A DNA stretch of 64,000 nucleotides from Tethya wilhelma (Eukaryota; Porifera; Demospongiae; Tethyida; Tethyidae), in NCBI GenBank assembly GCA_964030475.1, contig CAXIPT010000079.1, forward strand, positions 21,803 to 85,802. The letters are read 5' to 3'. This document shows, piece after piece, positions 1-12,090 of the stretch; position 1 is the first letter of the stretch, and each line of letters opens with the position of its first letter. The notes below the pieces were generated by a model, which made no database searches, was not told the DNA's origin, and saw nothing but the letters and a program-made list of their open reading frames with translations. The position numbers were made by a program, and so were the translations under genes.

Positions 1-3000
1 CCTTAAAAAATAGTTTTGTTTATCATAACATTGAAAGTTTAACAATAATTACCTGTACCTATAAAAACAGCTTTGTAACTTTAACCTCAAATATCTCAAA
101 AGTACACTTATGTTAGTTATCCCATTTTTCCACTCAGCCCTTCATTATTACAAGTAGTAAAAATTTCAAAAAATAAGTAGTGTAGGAATGGGCAGTGCGG
201 TAAAAAGCATTGGAACAAGGCATGTCTCAATTTCGGCACATGANGAAATGTTTCTATCTTGAGATTTATTTCGGCAAATCCTAAGGAATGTCAAATTAAA
301 TCATTCATTAGATAGTGTGGCATTTACTTATCGGTATACTATGTTATTAATGTTTCACAGAGAAGTACATATTAATTATTACCATTTGGTTATTATGATT
401 CCAGACAGAACAGCGATGATGATAAGTAGAATAACGATCACTGATGCCATCCCAGCAGTTGTGGGTGTACACGATGACGTTAATGTTGAAGTTGACATAC
501 TAGCGCCTAAAATATTGTATATGTGTATATGTGTGTGTGTATGTGTATGTGTGCATGTGAGTGCTCGTCTGTGCATTTATATATGCATGAACTGAAAATA
601 ATTGTTTATCTTTATTGCCTAGCTGCTGCTCTTAAACTTTCTTTAATGGACAAAGATTAAACAGCAGCAAACCATTATGTTGATGACCTAGCATCTGACT
701 GGACAAACCATTCAATGTTTACTTATACAAGCAAACGGTAAACAACCTTTTGTAGCTCCCACAACAGCAAATGGTCCCACACCAATGTTGTTGACAGCTG
801 CCACCATCACACGATAGCTAGAGGAGGTATTGAGACCAGTTGCTGTGTAGACATTTCTTCCACCTGAGTTGATGTTATCAATGAGCACTGCCCGACTGTC
901 CTTGGGATCGGCTGTCGAAGTAAACACCAGAAAATAGTTTGTTATAAGTCCGTTTCTATGGATACACTCCACACTGTCCCAAGATATGGTGACACTGGTG
1001 GAGGTGGAGGTGATGATGGTGAGGTTTTGAGGGGCTCCAGATGGAACTATACAAATGATGTGTTTACATCAATGAACTATAATAATTACATCAGGTCATG
1101 CAGTGGTGACTTACTAGTGGAATTGGTCATAAATTGAATTGTCACACTATTCAGTGCTTCACTTCGGCTGGCTACAGTTACAGCATAGACACTGTAGGCT
1201 TCCAAATGAAGGGTTAAGATGTTCATCATTGGTACAGCTCTCACTGTCAGGATGTCTTGATCTTGAAATGAGCTGCACTGTCCATCTCTTCCATTCAAGC
1301 GACGATAAGACACAACATATTCATCAACTGCCAATCCTCCTTCTGGTTGGTTCCAGGTGACTTGGACTGATGTGATGTTAGCTAGTTCAACCACTGAAGA
1401 AATCTCAGGAGGTATGATCAAAGCTTGATCTATACATTTAAGTACTATAATTATTATTGCATGGAATAACACACATATAACATTGATACCTTCAAGTGTG
1501 ACTGTTTCCAGAGTACCGAACATTCCTATTCCAGCAATGTTAACAGCAGCAACTTTAATAGAATATCTGATTTCAGGTTGAAGATCAGTTACCATGTATG
1601 TGTAGCTACTGCGTTCATTATTTCTAGCCATTGTTGCTATGTTAAGATCAGTCATCTGATTAGTGTCACCAAGTAGTCCGTATCTTATGAGATAATGAGT
1701 GATGAGTCCGTTTCTACGGATACACTCCACACTGTCCCAAGATATGGTGACACTGGTGGAGGTGGAGGTGATGATGGTGAGGTTTTGAGGGGCTCCAGAT
1801 GGAACTGTATATAATGTTTGGATATAATTATTCTACATGAATGAATTAGTATATATATAATTAGCAGACTGACCATACAGTAACAGTATAGTCTGATTTA
1901 CATACCTGTTGAATTGGTTGAGATGTTAAAACTTGTAGTGTTAAGCAAAGTACCGCCTGTAGTGTTTTCAGCTGTTACATCAACTGAGTAGATACTGTAT
2001 TCTTGCAAGTGTAGAGTGGTGGTATAGCGGGGTCCTTCTCCCCCAGCTCTCACTGTCACACTGCCTTCATCTTGAAATGAGCTACACTGTCCATCTCTTC
2101 CATTCAAGCGACGATAAGACACAACATATTCATCAACTGCCAATCCTCCTTCTGGTTGGTTCCAGGTGACTTGGACTGATGTGATGTTAGCTAGTTCAAC
2201 CACTGAAGAAATCTCAGGAGGTAAAACACCTATTATATTGGTCGAATTGTGACACATTTTAAAGCAGATGCAATGCTATAATAATTATAGAGGTTACTAT
2301 TTCTTATACCTGCTGTTGAAATTTGAATTCCAGAAAGACTCAATCCTCTGACTGAAGCGAAATAGTAATGGTTTGACCTACTAATCAAGCTAACAGTTAT
2401 CTCGTACATTGCCCAAAGTGTCACATCTGTCAATTGATACTCAGTAGAGGCAACATTGGCAATAGTTACCACTTGTAATTGACTACAATTTGTTTGTCCC
2501 CCCAGAGGACATACTCTATACTGGATCTCATATCCATCAAAGAATCCAGAGACAATTGAACTGTTACTAACTCTCCAGGAAATGGTTATGTCTTCAGTAG
2601 TGTGAGATTGCATTGCAGAGCCACTATCTTGATCTATGATATCTTGATTGTGATCTACAAATTAATGTATGGCAATGCATGCATGATTAAACTGATAACT
2701 TATAATCAATTATATGCATTCAAAATTATCAATACCTAATACTGCGAAGCTTGCAGTAACAGGTGTTGTTGTCCTATTATTAGTCACACTGACTCGATAC
2801 ACTCCTGAGAGTCTTCCTCTCACTGTCAGGATGTTGTCATAATTCCCTTCTCTGTATAACCTATCATCTGAGCTGTCAGGTAGAATCCTCTGTGACTGTG
2901 TGTAGTTATCATGGTCTCCAAGAGATGAGATGTCAACTCCATCTCTTGTCCAAGTGACAACTGTAGCTGGTCCTCCAGTGGTTCTGAAGGTGAGGTTGAA

Positions 3001-3816
3001 CTCCACTGGGTCTTCTCTCTCTAGAGAGAACTGGATAGAACCATTAGCTGACAACGAACCTGTGGTGTGTGAAGTATTGTATCATATTCTGTCCTCCCAA
3101 AACAAATATCATTTTTAGTATCTCACCATTACTGCTCAATGGATTAGCATAGACTCCTATGTACTTGGTCTGGTTCACTCCATTAAAGTCAGGAATCTCA
3201 CATCTCCAAATTCCATTGATTAAATAAAGTCGATTGTTATCAGCTGCTCTATTACGAAAGACATAAACTGCCTGTCCATGTCTTGTGATTCCAGCTATGT
3301 GAAGAGGTTTATGAACTTGACAAGAAACATAGCTTTCACTGTGAGGATATCTCCAACTTCCAATACCACTTGGTCTGTACCCAGCCAATGTACCGAAATC
3401 TGGCTCTTCAGTGAAATCTGTACAGCAGCCACTATAGGTAGTACTACACTTCAGTCCCACCATTAGATTCATTCCATTAGGATCAATTCCAATATCCTCA
3501 GTAGTCACCAGTCCATGGTTAGGGATCACCCTGTCTCCTAGACTGATCCTAATACCATCATCTATAGTGTGTGGTGTAGAGACTATTATATAGTGACCAG
3601 TATGGTTTATCAATGCATTCAGATTATTAAACAAACCTTATTAAAGTCAACTAGACTACTAGGCTTTAGTTACAATCATGTACTCAGCCATGTGAGCTAG
3701 CTAGGCTCATGCAGATGATTGAGTAAAGATTATCTTCAATACTTACCTTGACTCTCACAACTGCTGATGAAGACAGCCACTACAATGATAGTGATGATGT
3801 GGGCTGAACTGATCAT
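1..3816 (-). CDS. M1: Ig/FN3 receptor, transmembrane type, 3' end outside window
   Basis: Predicted single-pass cell-surface receptor. Exons, 5' to 3' on the minus strand: 3747-3816 signal peptide (MISSAHIITIIVVAVFISS), 3127-3561 NHGL Ig domain, 2736-3059 cysteine-less Ig, 2310-2654 FN3-A, 1906-2229 FN3-D, 1490-1804 FN3-E, 1115-1423 FN3-D, 747-1046 FN3-E, 383-506 transmembrane helix (ASVIVILLIIIAVLSGIIIT), 245-280 juxtamembrane exon cut by the N at 244. All junctions are GT-AG and phase 1 up to the transmembrane exon. With five FN3 domains it is the longest extracellular region in the cluster. Bases 1-45 match the intron just before the M5 tail exon, so the tail should lie immediately left of the window. 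The FN3-D/E pair is duplicated (exons 5-6 and 7-8). Ligand and function are unknown; a recognition or adhesion receptor is inferred from the domains. Confidence 0.85.
151..243 (+). mobile_element. Left arm of palindromic element, cut by N
   Basis: Starts with CAAGTAGTAAAAATTTC after an A and runs to GGCACATGA, where the N at 244 breaks it. It lies in the last intron of M1. The right arm is missing, as expected if the assembler could not pass the palindrome. Confidence 0.8.
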
Positions 3817-4015
3817 AGCTCACTCTTTAGCATTCATCCAGGCATAAGAGTAAAACATGCAGTCAGTGAATCAATCTTGCTGCTTTAATACTTGCTTGTA
3901 TTTGTGGGTGTTGCAATGCATGGGAATTTCCCACTTTCTGTATTGAATTGCGCATGCGCAGTAGCTAGCCTCAGCTGATGAGATGGTGACCCTTACCATG
4001 CACTATTAATGCCAA
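3817..4015 (-). promoter_or_regulatory. Conserved upstream region of M1
   Basis: The 200 bp before the M1 ATG is shared with M3, M5, P1, P3, P4 and P6. Read toward the gene it holds CTACTGCGCATGCGCA (NRF1-like palindrome), an ETS-like site (here ACAGAAAGTG, degenerate relative to ACAGGAAGTG in most copies), a CCATGCATTGC stretch, and GCTAAAGAGTGAGCT just before ATG. Conservation could partly reflect recent duplication; the promoter role is inferred from position and motifs. Confidence 0.5.
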
Positions 4016-4084
4016 ACACAAGTGCTGATTAACTAATCTGTAGAGAAGTGTTACAAAAAAAGCAACCCTTTCTTCTTAGATTGT

Positions 4085-4370
4085 ACGTAGCATATCTTCT
4101 TTTTTGAGTGGAGACATAAATAATTATTGAGCTTAAACTTCACTATAGTGAGATGCAAAAAAATGTGGGTTAAGTACAAGGTAAAGCATGTATTTTTACA
4201 ACATGGATTTCCTGTTCAGAATAATATTTACTATGGCCTTTTTGCCATTGTCATGTGCACATGGTTTCTACAGTTACTGAGTCAAACCACGACTGTGCAC
4301 GTACAATATGTCTGATTACGTTTTTGTGTGTTGAATTGACCAGCCCACCCTGTTGAGATTGTTCAAACAG
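4085..4370 (-). repeat. Partial copy of the cluster's intergenic block
   Basis: Contains diverged versions of GGTGGGCTGGTCAATTCAAC, the GTCGTGGTTTGACTC piece and the TTAACCCACATTTTTTGCATC end of the block found at 10925, 20755, 34503, 43225, 47935 and 56515. Its open reading frame is lost here. It lies between the M2 stop and the M1 promoter. Confidence 0.7.
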
Positions 4371-4490
4371 TCACAACGACTTATACTCACACAAAATAGG
4401 CATTGACAAGAAAATTACCAAAGAGTAATTAAATCATAATCATTAGTCAACAATCTGTTACAGTGTACATCTTTGAACTGAAAGTTTCAA

Positions 4491-7400
4491 TTAATTTGTT
4501 TCTGTGGCCTCATAAGCTGGGCAGGTCTCCATTTGAATGGGGATGATGTTAGCTGGCTGAGAAGAAGAGAGGTGTATTTCATCATAGAGAGCTTCACTTG
4601 GTTTTCTTTGTGTTTCTACCACATCACACTGAGTTGGTGACTGTTTAACACCTATAATACAGTGTTGTGTATACAGTTTATGAAATAATTTGCAAGAACA
4701 AAATTAGTATAAAATAAATTATGATACCATTATTTTTGATGTTGTACCCATGCATGTTATGAGTGTGTGTTTCTCATAGTAACCAATAGTATAAGTGCTC
4801 ACCTTTACAATCTCGATTGGATTTATTTCGGCAAATCCTAATCATAGTCAAAATTTAATATTAATCACATTTTATGTATGACATTGTGGCATTTGTTTGA
4901 TAATGATTCAATTTGTTTAACTATAGACATTAAGTTTAGAATTTGATGTGTTGCAATATTAAGACTTAGTGCATGTATACCAAATAGTTGTGATGATTCC
5001 ATAAGTGACTGTTACAGCAATGATGATGAGTAGAAGAGCAATCACTGTTGCCATCCCAGCAGTCAGAGAAGTAACTGTGGATGACGTTGATGTACTAGTA
5101 CCTAAATTCAGGTCAATAAAAATAAATCAATAAAAAAAAAGGTGTGTGTGACTGCCACGTTAGAAACTCCCCATGGCAGCAAGAGTCAGAATTTGCATTT
5201 TTTTTTTTTTTGCATTTTTTAAACAAGGCATTCAATGTTTATACTTGAAACAGACAAAGAATTATCATAATATTTTACAAACAGTAAACAACCTTTTGTA
5301 GCTCCCACAACAGCAAATGGTCCCACACCAATGTTGTTGACAGCTGCCACCATCACACGATAGCTAGAAGAGGCATTGAGACCAGTTGCTGTGTAGACAT
5401 TTCTTCCACTAGAGTTGATGTTATCAATGATCACTGCCCAACTGTCCTTGGGATCATCTATTGAAGTAAACACCAGAAAATAATTTGTTATGAGTCCGTT
5501 TCTATGGATACACTCCACACTGTCCCAAGATATGGTAACACTGGTGGAGGAGGTAGATTTGACGATAATGAGGTTTTGAGGGGCTCCAGATGGAACTGCA
5601 AATGAGTTGTGCATTGTTTACATTCAATATAATTTAAGGAATGAAGTATTTGATATCCTCCATTCCATAGTAACCAACACTTCACTATTATATAAAAGCC
5701 ACTAAATAACTTGTTATAGGCTTGTGAAAAATTAGAAAGTTTTAAAGCTATTTTTTGGACAAATATCCCACTGAAATATGCAATTTCTTTGCACATAATA
5801 AGTTGTACTGTAGTTTTTAGTGTGTATATGGTTATACAATACATACACACGTGCACTAAAAACCTATATAGTACAAATGGCTTGTACCATAATAATTTTA
5901 TAATGAAGCAATACTTAAATTCATACACTATACCTAGTCAGCTAGTGTGTATGAACTCATACATTAACAATCTTTACATCCCGTTTCTATGTTGTTACTA
6001 AGTAAATTATTTTCCATATTGCACTAACCGCAAACTCATATTGCACTAACCACAAACTCATATTGCACTAACCACAATTGCTTCAGGCATGATTGCACAA
6101 GAGGCTAAAAATGAACAGTTCATAATAGATTTTCAGTGTTTTTTCGCACAAATGGTTTAGACAGGGCCTCCAACTCTTGATCATTCAGCCATTCAGGGTT
6201 TCAAAACGCCTGCTCTTCTTCTTCTTCTTCTTCAAGTTTCTTGATGGTTTAGCTTAACATGGGGCGGAGCTACTTTACTGCATGACGCGCGCGTCGACGA
6301 TGACTAGGGGTGGGTCACTAAAGAGGAGGAGCCAGGTTGAGTGCTTGAACCGAGGCTTGCTTCGTTGTCAGGGAGCAGGCCAGGTCAGAGAGCGGTGGTT
6401 TTAGAGATTTAAAGAAGCTACTAGTTATATTCTACCATTCCCAAGCTAAACCTAGCTGGCACAGAGAGTATTCGAAAGTTTTCTAGCAACGAAAGAGAAA
6501 TAGTTACGAGTTCAGAAGTCGAAGTTGCCATCATACTATACAACTGATTCAAGATGCACTGAATTCGTTTTGGCAAAGGTTTGTTACTAAGCATGAACCC
6601 TTGTTGATAAGTCTCTTAGAAAGCTCTATAGCAACGAGCATAAATGTAGCCATGGTAAAAATGCCTGGGGATGTAAATTACTTATATCACGGGCACGAGG
6701 GATGCATGGCATTTATTGACCTCAGCCCTCGGGCGCTGCGCGCCCTCGGGATTCGGTGCAATAAATGCCATACATCCCTCGTGCCCGTGATATAACTATT
6801 ACATAGGTAGCGTATCAGATATTGTATCCCGGGAAGCCATACTATTAACACATTTTTTCACAGTGTATACCGTATAGCTCCAAATTTTTGTGGTACAATA
6901 TTTTCGTGAATTTCGTGATTTGACCGTATATGACTGAAATTTTCTCCACGTAAATTTAGAAAACCGTATATCGGTAATATAATTTCAGAGATCGTGATTC
7001 ACGAAAATTAGCTCAAAACGGCAAAGACAGATTTTTCACGAACTTTTTGAACCACAAAAATTTGGAGAATTTTTGAAGAAACATGAGCAAGGGAAAAACT
7101 GAGGGCAATATGCATATTTCCCTCAGTTTTCCCCTTCATATCACCCTGGGAGCCGTTCAAGACTCTGAAAAGATACTCCAGCGCTTCAAAGAAACTTTTC
7201 TAACATATACGTGAATTTTAGATAGTGTACATTAGGCCAATGTAAACTAGACGGTGCCATTGAAGTGAGCACTAACTATGGTACAAATATTAGTTGTGGT
7301 ATATTGCTTCAGAATCAAAGCAGGTCATGTGAGACTTTCAGAGAGAATTAAACAACCTGTATAGGTACTTTTCAACCATTTATACAGTATATTTGATGAG

Positions 7401-9440
7401 TATTAGCTATATTAATTTTATAAAGTATGCAGCAATGCATGGTCTACATATAGTAAACATTGATTCAAAGCAATGATTCATTATCCCTAAAATAGTTTCC
7501 TCGATGTTAAGTGTAACCTTAAGTTATAAAAACCGTTTGATGGTGTTTAGGCTGCTTGTCACTGTTTACATATAGAATGTGTATACATCATGACTTACTA
7601 GTGGAATTGGTCGTAAATTGAATGGTTGCACTATTCAGTACCTCACTTCTGCTGGATACAGTTACAGCATAGACACTGTAGGCTTCCAAATGAAGGGTTA
7701 AGGTGTTCATCATTGGTACAGCTCTCACTGTCACGATATCTTGATCTTGAAATGAGCTACACTGTCCATCTCTTCCATTCAAGCGACGATAAGAGACATC
7801 GTATTCATCAACTGTCAAACCTCCTTCTGGTTGGTTCCAGGTGACTTGGACTGACGTGATGTTAGCTAGTTCAACCACTGAAGAAATCACAGGAGATAGA
7901 TCACCTATTACATGGGAAATTGGTCAAATTGTGACACAGTAAGACAATAAATTATAATAATAATAATTATAGCAGTTACTATTAAATTTTCTTATACCTG
8001 CTGTTGAGATTTGAATTCCAGAAAGACTCAATCCTCTGACTGAAGCAAAATAGTAATGGTTTGACCTATTAGTTAAGGCAACACTTATCTCGTACATCGC
8101 TCGTGGAGTCACATCTGTCAATTGATATTTAGTTGAGGAAACAGTGGTAATTGTTACCATGGCCACTTGTTGACCACACTGATTGGTTTCTTCCCCCAGG
8201 AGGCATACTCTATAATGGATCTCATAGCCATGAAAGAATCTCGAGACAATTGAACTGTTGCTTACTCTCCAGGAAATGGTTATGTCTCCAGTAATTGGAG
8301 ATTGCATTGCAGAACCACTGTTCTGAACAATGATGTCTTGGTTGTGATCTAGGAATGTATAGACATGCATCACTGTAAGAAAATGTGATTATTGTGGCAC
8401 TAGCTAGCTGTTGTCAACTTGCCTGGTGGATGTAGAGTTTTTAATCATGCATGTGTGCTTGTTTGGCTAAAGTTAAGTTTTAATGTATACGTTAGCCTCG
8501 TTCCCAAGCTCTCACCTTTGACCTTACACTCACGGTAAGGAAGGAGAACCATGCATGAGTGTAAGGTCAAAGGTGAGAGCCTGGGAACAGGCTAGTATAC
8601 CTAGTACAGTGATGTCAGCAGTAACAGGTGTTGTTGTCCTATCATTAGTCACACTGACTCCATACACTCCTGAGAGTCTTCCTCTCACTGTCAGAATGTT
8701 GTCATAGTTTCCATCTCTGTATAGCCTATCATTTGAGCTATCAGGCCTGACCCTTTGTGATTGTGTGTAGTTATCACGATCTCCAAGAGATGTGACATCA
8801 ACTCCATCTCTTGTCCAAGTGACAACTGTAGCTGGTCCTCCAGTGGTTCTGAAGGTGAGGGTGAACTCTACTGGGTCTTCACTCACTAGAGAGAACTGGA
8901 TAGACCCAACAGTTGACAATGAACCTGTGGTATGTGAAGTATTGTATCATATTCTGTCCTCCCAAAACAATTATCATTCTTATAATATTAGTGTCTCACC
9001 ATTACTGCTCATTGGATTAGCATACACTCCTATGTACTTGGTCTGGTTCACTCCATTAGAGTCAGGAATCTCACATCTCCAGATTCCATTTAGCAAAAAA
9101 AGTCGATTGTTATCAGCTGCTCTATTACGAAAGACATAAACTGCCTGTCCCTGTCTTGTGATTCCAGATATGAAATCCGGTCGATGAATTTGACGAGGAA
9201 CATAATAATTCATTGTAGTGTGAGGAAATCTCCAACTTCCAACACCACTCGGAATCACGCCATTTATAGTATCCAAATCAGGTGTTTCAGTGAAATCTGT
9301 ACAGCAGTCACTATAGGTAGTGCTACACTTCAGTCCCTCTGTTAGATTCATTCCATCAGGATCAATTCCAATATCCTCAGTAGTCACCAGTCCATGGTTA
9401 GGGATCACCCTGTCTCCTAGACTGATCCTAATACCATCAT
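4491..9440 (-). CDS. M2: Ig/FN3 receptor, transmembrane type, signal exon missing
   Basis: Exons: 9000-9440 NHGL Ig, 8601-8924 cysteine-less Ig, 7998-8348 FN3-A, 7599-7904 FN3-D, 5293-5595 FN3-E, 4981-5101 transmembrane (ATVIALLLIIIAVTVTYGII), 4803-4837 juxtamembrane (WICRNKSNRDCK), 4491-4651 tail with stop TAA at 4491-4493. The frame is open throughout. The signal exon should lie beyond the N at 9734. The tail reads GVKQSPTQCDVVE then ALYDEIHL and ends METCPAYEATETN; the first tyrosine of the sister tail (TEYDVV in M5) is Cys here, leaving YDEI and PAYEA. The 2-kb intron 5596-7598 is packed with foldback repeats. A small transposon sits exactly at the donor of the second Ig exon. Confidence 0.85.
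6015..6078. repeat. 22-bp tandem repeat, three units
   Basis: Three units of CATATTGCACTAACCRCAAACT in the long M2 intron. Units 2 and 3 are nearly identical. Confidence 0.85.
6682..6795. mobile_element. 114-bp foldback element
   Basis: Arms start TTATATCACGGGCACGAGGG and end CCCTCGTGCCCGTGATATAA, each about 37 bp, around a GC-rich centre (CTCGGGCGCTGCGCGCCCTC). No clear target duplication was seen. MITE-like, in the M2 intron. Confidence 0.75.
6878..7066. mobile_element. 189-bp foldback element
   Basis: Terminal arms CTCCAAATTTTTGTGGT and ACCACAAAAATTTGGAG are perfect inverses. Inner TTCACGAA-like stretches are also inverted. No clear target duplication. Confidence 0.75.
7091..7135. repeat. 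Short perfect hairpin
   Basis: GGGAAAAACTGAGGG is followed after 15 nt by CCCTCAGTTTTCCCC. Nearly perfect 14-15 bp stem directly after the 189-bp foldback; it may be part of a larger unrecognised element. Confidence 0.6.
8493..8594. mobile_element. TAGCC...GGCTA foldback MITE at a splice donor
   Basis: Arms TAGCCTCGTTCCCAAGCTCT and AGAGCCTGGGAACAGGCTA continue inward through a shared ACCTTTGACCTTACACTCA stretch. Flanked by GTATACGT (8485-8492) and GTATACCT (8595-8602), an 8-bp target duplication with one mismatch. The right copy contains the functional donor of the M2 second Ig exon. Confidence 0.85.
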
Positions 9441-9508
9441 CTATAGCGTGTGATGTAGAGTATGTTTTATAAACATGCATTCGAATTATTTAAAAGTAGA
9501 ATACTATA

Positions 9509-9733
9509 CAAGTAGTAAAAATTTCAAAAAAATAAGTGGTGTAGGAATGGGCAGTGCGGTAAAAAGTATTGGAACAAGGCATGTCTCAATTTCGGCACAT
9601 GACTACTTCATTTTTATTCTTGTCTGTTGATCCTCCTAAGGATCCCACTAAGTGTCAACGATCTGTACAATTATAATAATTATTACAATAGTGCAGTAGC
9701 TTATTATTGTATTGGTTCAAATTCCTACTAATT
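9509..9733 (+). mobile_element. Left arm of palindromic element, cut by N
   Basis: CAAGTAG start after an A, standard GTAGGAATGGGCAGTGCGG and GGCACATGACTACTTCATTT segments, then the AT-rich centre until the N at 9734. It would lie in intron 1 of M2, where M5 carries a complete copy. Confidence 0.8.
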
Positions 9734-9734
9734 N

Positions 9735-10680
9735 TTTTATAAGTCCCAATAATTTAATAGCTCCCCAGACAGTCCTTACGCGCGCACTCAAATTTATTTG
9801 CAGGCAGGAAGTTTGTGGTCAAGCCTAGAGTAAAGCATGAATAAAATTAAAATTTATATGTTATCTTCAATGGATGATATACTGGACTCTAAGCATGCAT
9901 AAGACTTGGACTAAAGTCTATAGAATTGCTCTCTTCTTCAACTATCCAATGGTGTTTGTCACCTTTCCACAGGTATCACAGAAAGAAAGTTACAGGGTTG
10001 TTTCTTCAGCTCATTTTTTAATGAGATGCAAACACCCCACATATTTTGCTCTAGATTAGCAGTCCTGACAAATATTTTGAGCTCAGTTTGCAAATAATGA
10101 TAGCTAAAGGATAGTTCTACATGAATCCTGAGATGATGCTTGAGTTGCTCTTTGAGCATTAGCATTGCACATGTGTAATTGATCATGAGTGAAAACAACA
10201 ATAACTAGAATCCAGAGGGTGCAGTGAGAGCCCATCCTGCTGCTAGTTCATGCAGTCTAACAGTGCATGGATGGCAGCCTCTTTTATAGCATGCTGGTCT
10301 GAACCTGATCATGCAGGTCATTGTGTGTAGATATTGAACACAGTACAATTTCCTCACGTGAATACCAGTGCATGTTAATTTTATGATACATATATTATAT
10401 GCTATTAGTCTTGTATGCCATCACTCATACATCATACAAGCAGTTATATAATGTTATGGCATGTCATTCTATCTTTGCAGCCTGCATGACGCTATGCACA
10501 ATGATAAACAGTTTGGCTGTTTGCCACATTGTAGTAATTCAATTATAAGAAGCAGCCCAAGATCTTAGACTACACTATGTTGTTTCGGATAAGCACTGAT
10601 AATCAATTTCTGGGCACATATCCAAAGCAGATGGTCAGGTAAATGTGCATGGTCATCATTATACTATGTAATAACTGGCC
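9735..10680. other. Unassigned intergenic sequence
   Basis: AT-rich sequence with no reading frame resembling the neighbouring domains, no tRNA or rRNA pattern, and no copy elsewhere in the window that I could see. Confidence 0.5.
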
Positions 10681-10711
10681 AGATGGTGGACCTGGGGAAG
10701 CAGGATTATAA

Positions 10712-10922
10712 AATACCTGTTGTTGAGACTTTAATTCCAGAAACACTCATTCCTTTCAAATTGACTGGACCAAAATATATAGTGATGGTTTGTCCCATTA
10801 ATCAATGTAACAGTATGTTATCTCATACATTGTCCAGGGAGTCACATCTGTCAATTAATATATTTAGTAGAGGAAACATTGGCTATAGTTACCAATTGTT
10901 GTTGGCCCCACCCAGTTTCCTG
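10712..10922 (-). pseudogene. Relic FN3-A exon
   Basis: Decayed match to the 3' part of FN3-A exons: the GIKVSTTG-like end with its donor (CAACAACAG then GTATTT), and remnants of the TEYQLTDVT..MYEI stretch. Frameshifts break it and no flanking exons remain. It shows a lost gene between M3 and M2. Confidence 0.65.
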
Positions 10923-10924
10923 TA

Positions 10925-11560
10925 GGATATCTACTTTTTTAAGTGGAGACATAATTTATTAAACTGAGCTACTTATGGGTGCCACTAGGCTACTGATCAT
11001 GACACTATAATGAGATGCAAAAAATGTGGGTTAAGTACAAGGTGAAGCTTGTCAAATTACAACATGGGTTTCCTGTTTCAGCATGGTCTTTCTTGCCATT
11101 GTGAATTGGTATGCACATGGTTTCTATAGTTACAGAGTCAAACCATGACTGTGCACAATGTGTATGATTATGTTTTTGAGTGTTGAATTGACCAGTCCAC
11201 CCTGTTGAGGTGTTTCCATGGGAGACACGCTAGTCATGTGACACTTGGTGTTCGGTCTTGTGTCAGTAGCTCTTTCGGCCATTGTGAGCACATGGTTTGT
11301 AGTTGAGGGATCAAATCTCCCCTGTGTGCTCACTGTGATGTGTGTGATCATGGTAGTGGGTGGAGTTGATGGGCTGACCCTGTGCTAGGTCTAATCCTTC
11401 CCAACACATACAAAACTCGTTAAGGTAATGATATTCAATATGCATGTTTGAATACAAGCTAAAGCTTGTAGAATTACAATATTGGTTTGTTCTTGTAATG
11501 CATATTGATTGAGTCACCTATATTATGCTCAGTAATGCTCTGACCCATGGAAAACAGTAT
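10925..11560 (-). repeat. Conserved intergenic block, copy 1
   Basis: One of seven copies. Contains a 73-codon frame (11130-11351, MITHITVSTQGRFDPSTTNH start) and an overlapping 68-codon frame (11311-11517). Similarity extends well outside both frames, so coding is unproven. It lies downstream of the M3 SEA-type stop in the same orientation, as in P2, P3 and P5. Confidence 0.7.
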
Positions 11561-12090
11561 ACATAATCCACATACCAGATAAACTCTGCTACTTGCTAGT
11601 ATATAAGCATATGTTTATTGTGTTCACCTTTACCTGGCATGCAGCTGTATTTCCATGTAGTAATAATTCATATCTTTTACTATAATTATAGGTAATATAG
11701 ACTACGTGACCTACTGGTTTAGAAGAATCCCCAACCCCTCTGCTGAATCAAGTAAACATGACTGTACTGGTTAACCAGCAATGTTATGAATCCAAGGTGG
11801 ACAGAAATTCTTGTCACACAATTACATTTGTCCATTAGTAGTGTGTATGTAGAGATTCTAAGTAAATCAAAATACTATGGCTGAATCTTATAAGTTAGGT
11901 TGCTTCAAGACATGTCAAGTCTACATTACATATATCTAAGCTGAGCTTCATACTAGAGCAATTTTCATGGAGTGTTAAACTAAAAGATTCTCTGATTATT
12001 AACTACAGTTACTGCAATGCAACAACACGCCATACATTAATGTTCCTTTAACATTAAACTGTCAATGAATGTCTCCGGTCAACTATTATG
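11561..12090 (-). repeat. Conserved 3' flank of SEA-type gene M3
   Basis: Shared with the flanks after P2, P3 and P5 (segments such as GGACAAATGTAATTGTGTGAC and TGTCCACCTTGGATTCAT). Probably 3' UTR plus spacer duplicated with the gene; no reading frame is supported. Confidence 0.6.

Noticed and set aside
379..576. Frame running through (TG)n or (CA)n microsatellite next to the M1 and M5 transmembrane exons
   Set aside because: The HTHTHT part is simple repeat in the intron; only the transmembrane exon portion is real and is annotated within M1 and M5.
6015..6078. CRISPR-like array of short repeats
   Set aside because: Three contiguous 22-bp units with no spacers, in an animal intron.
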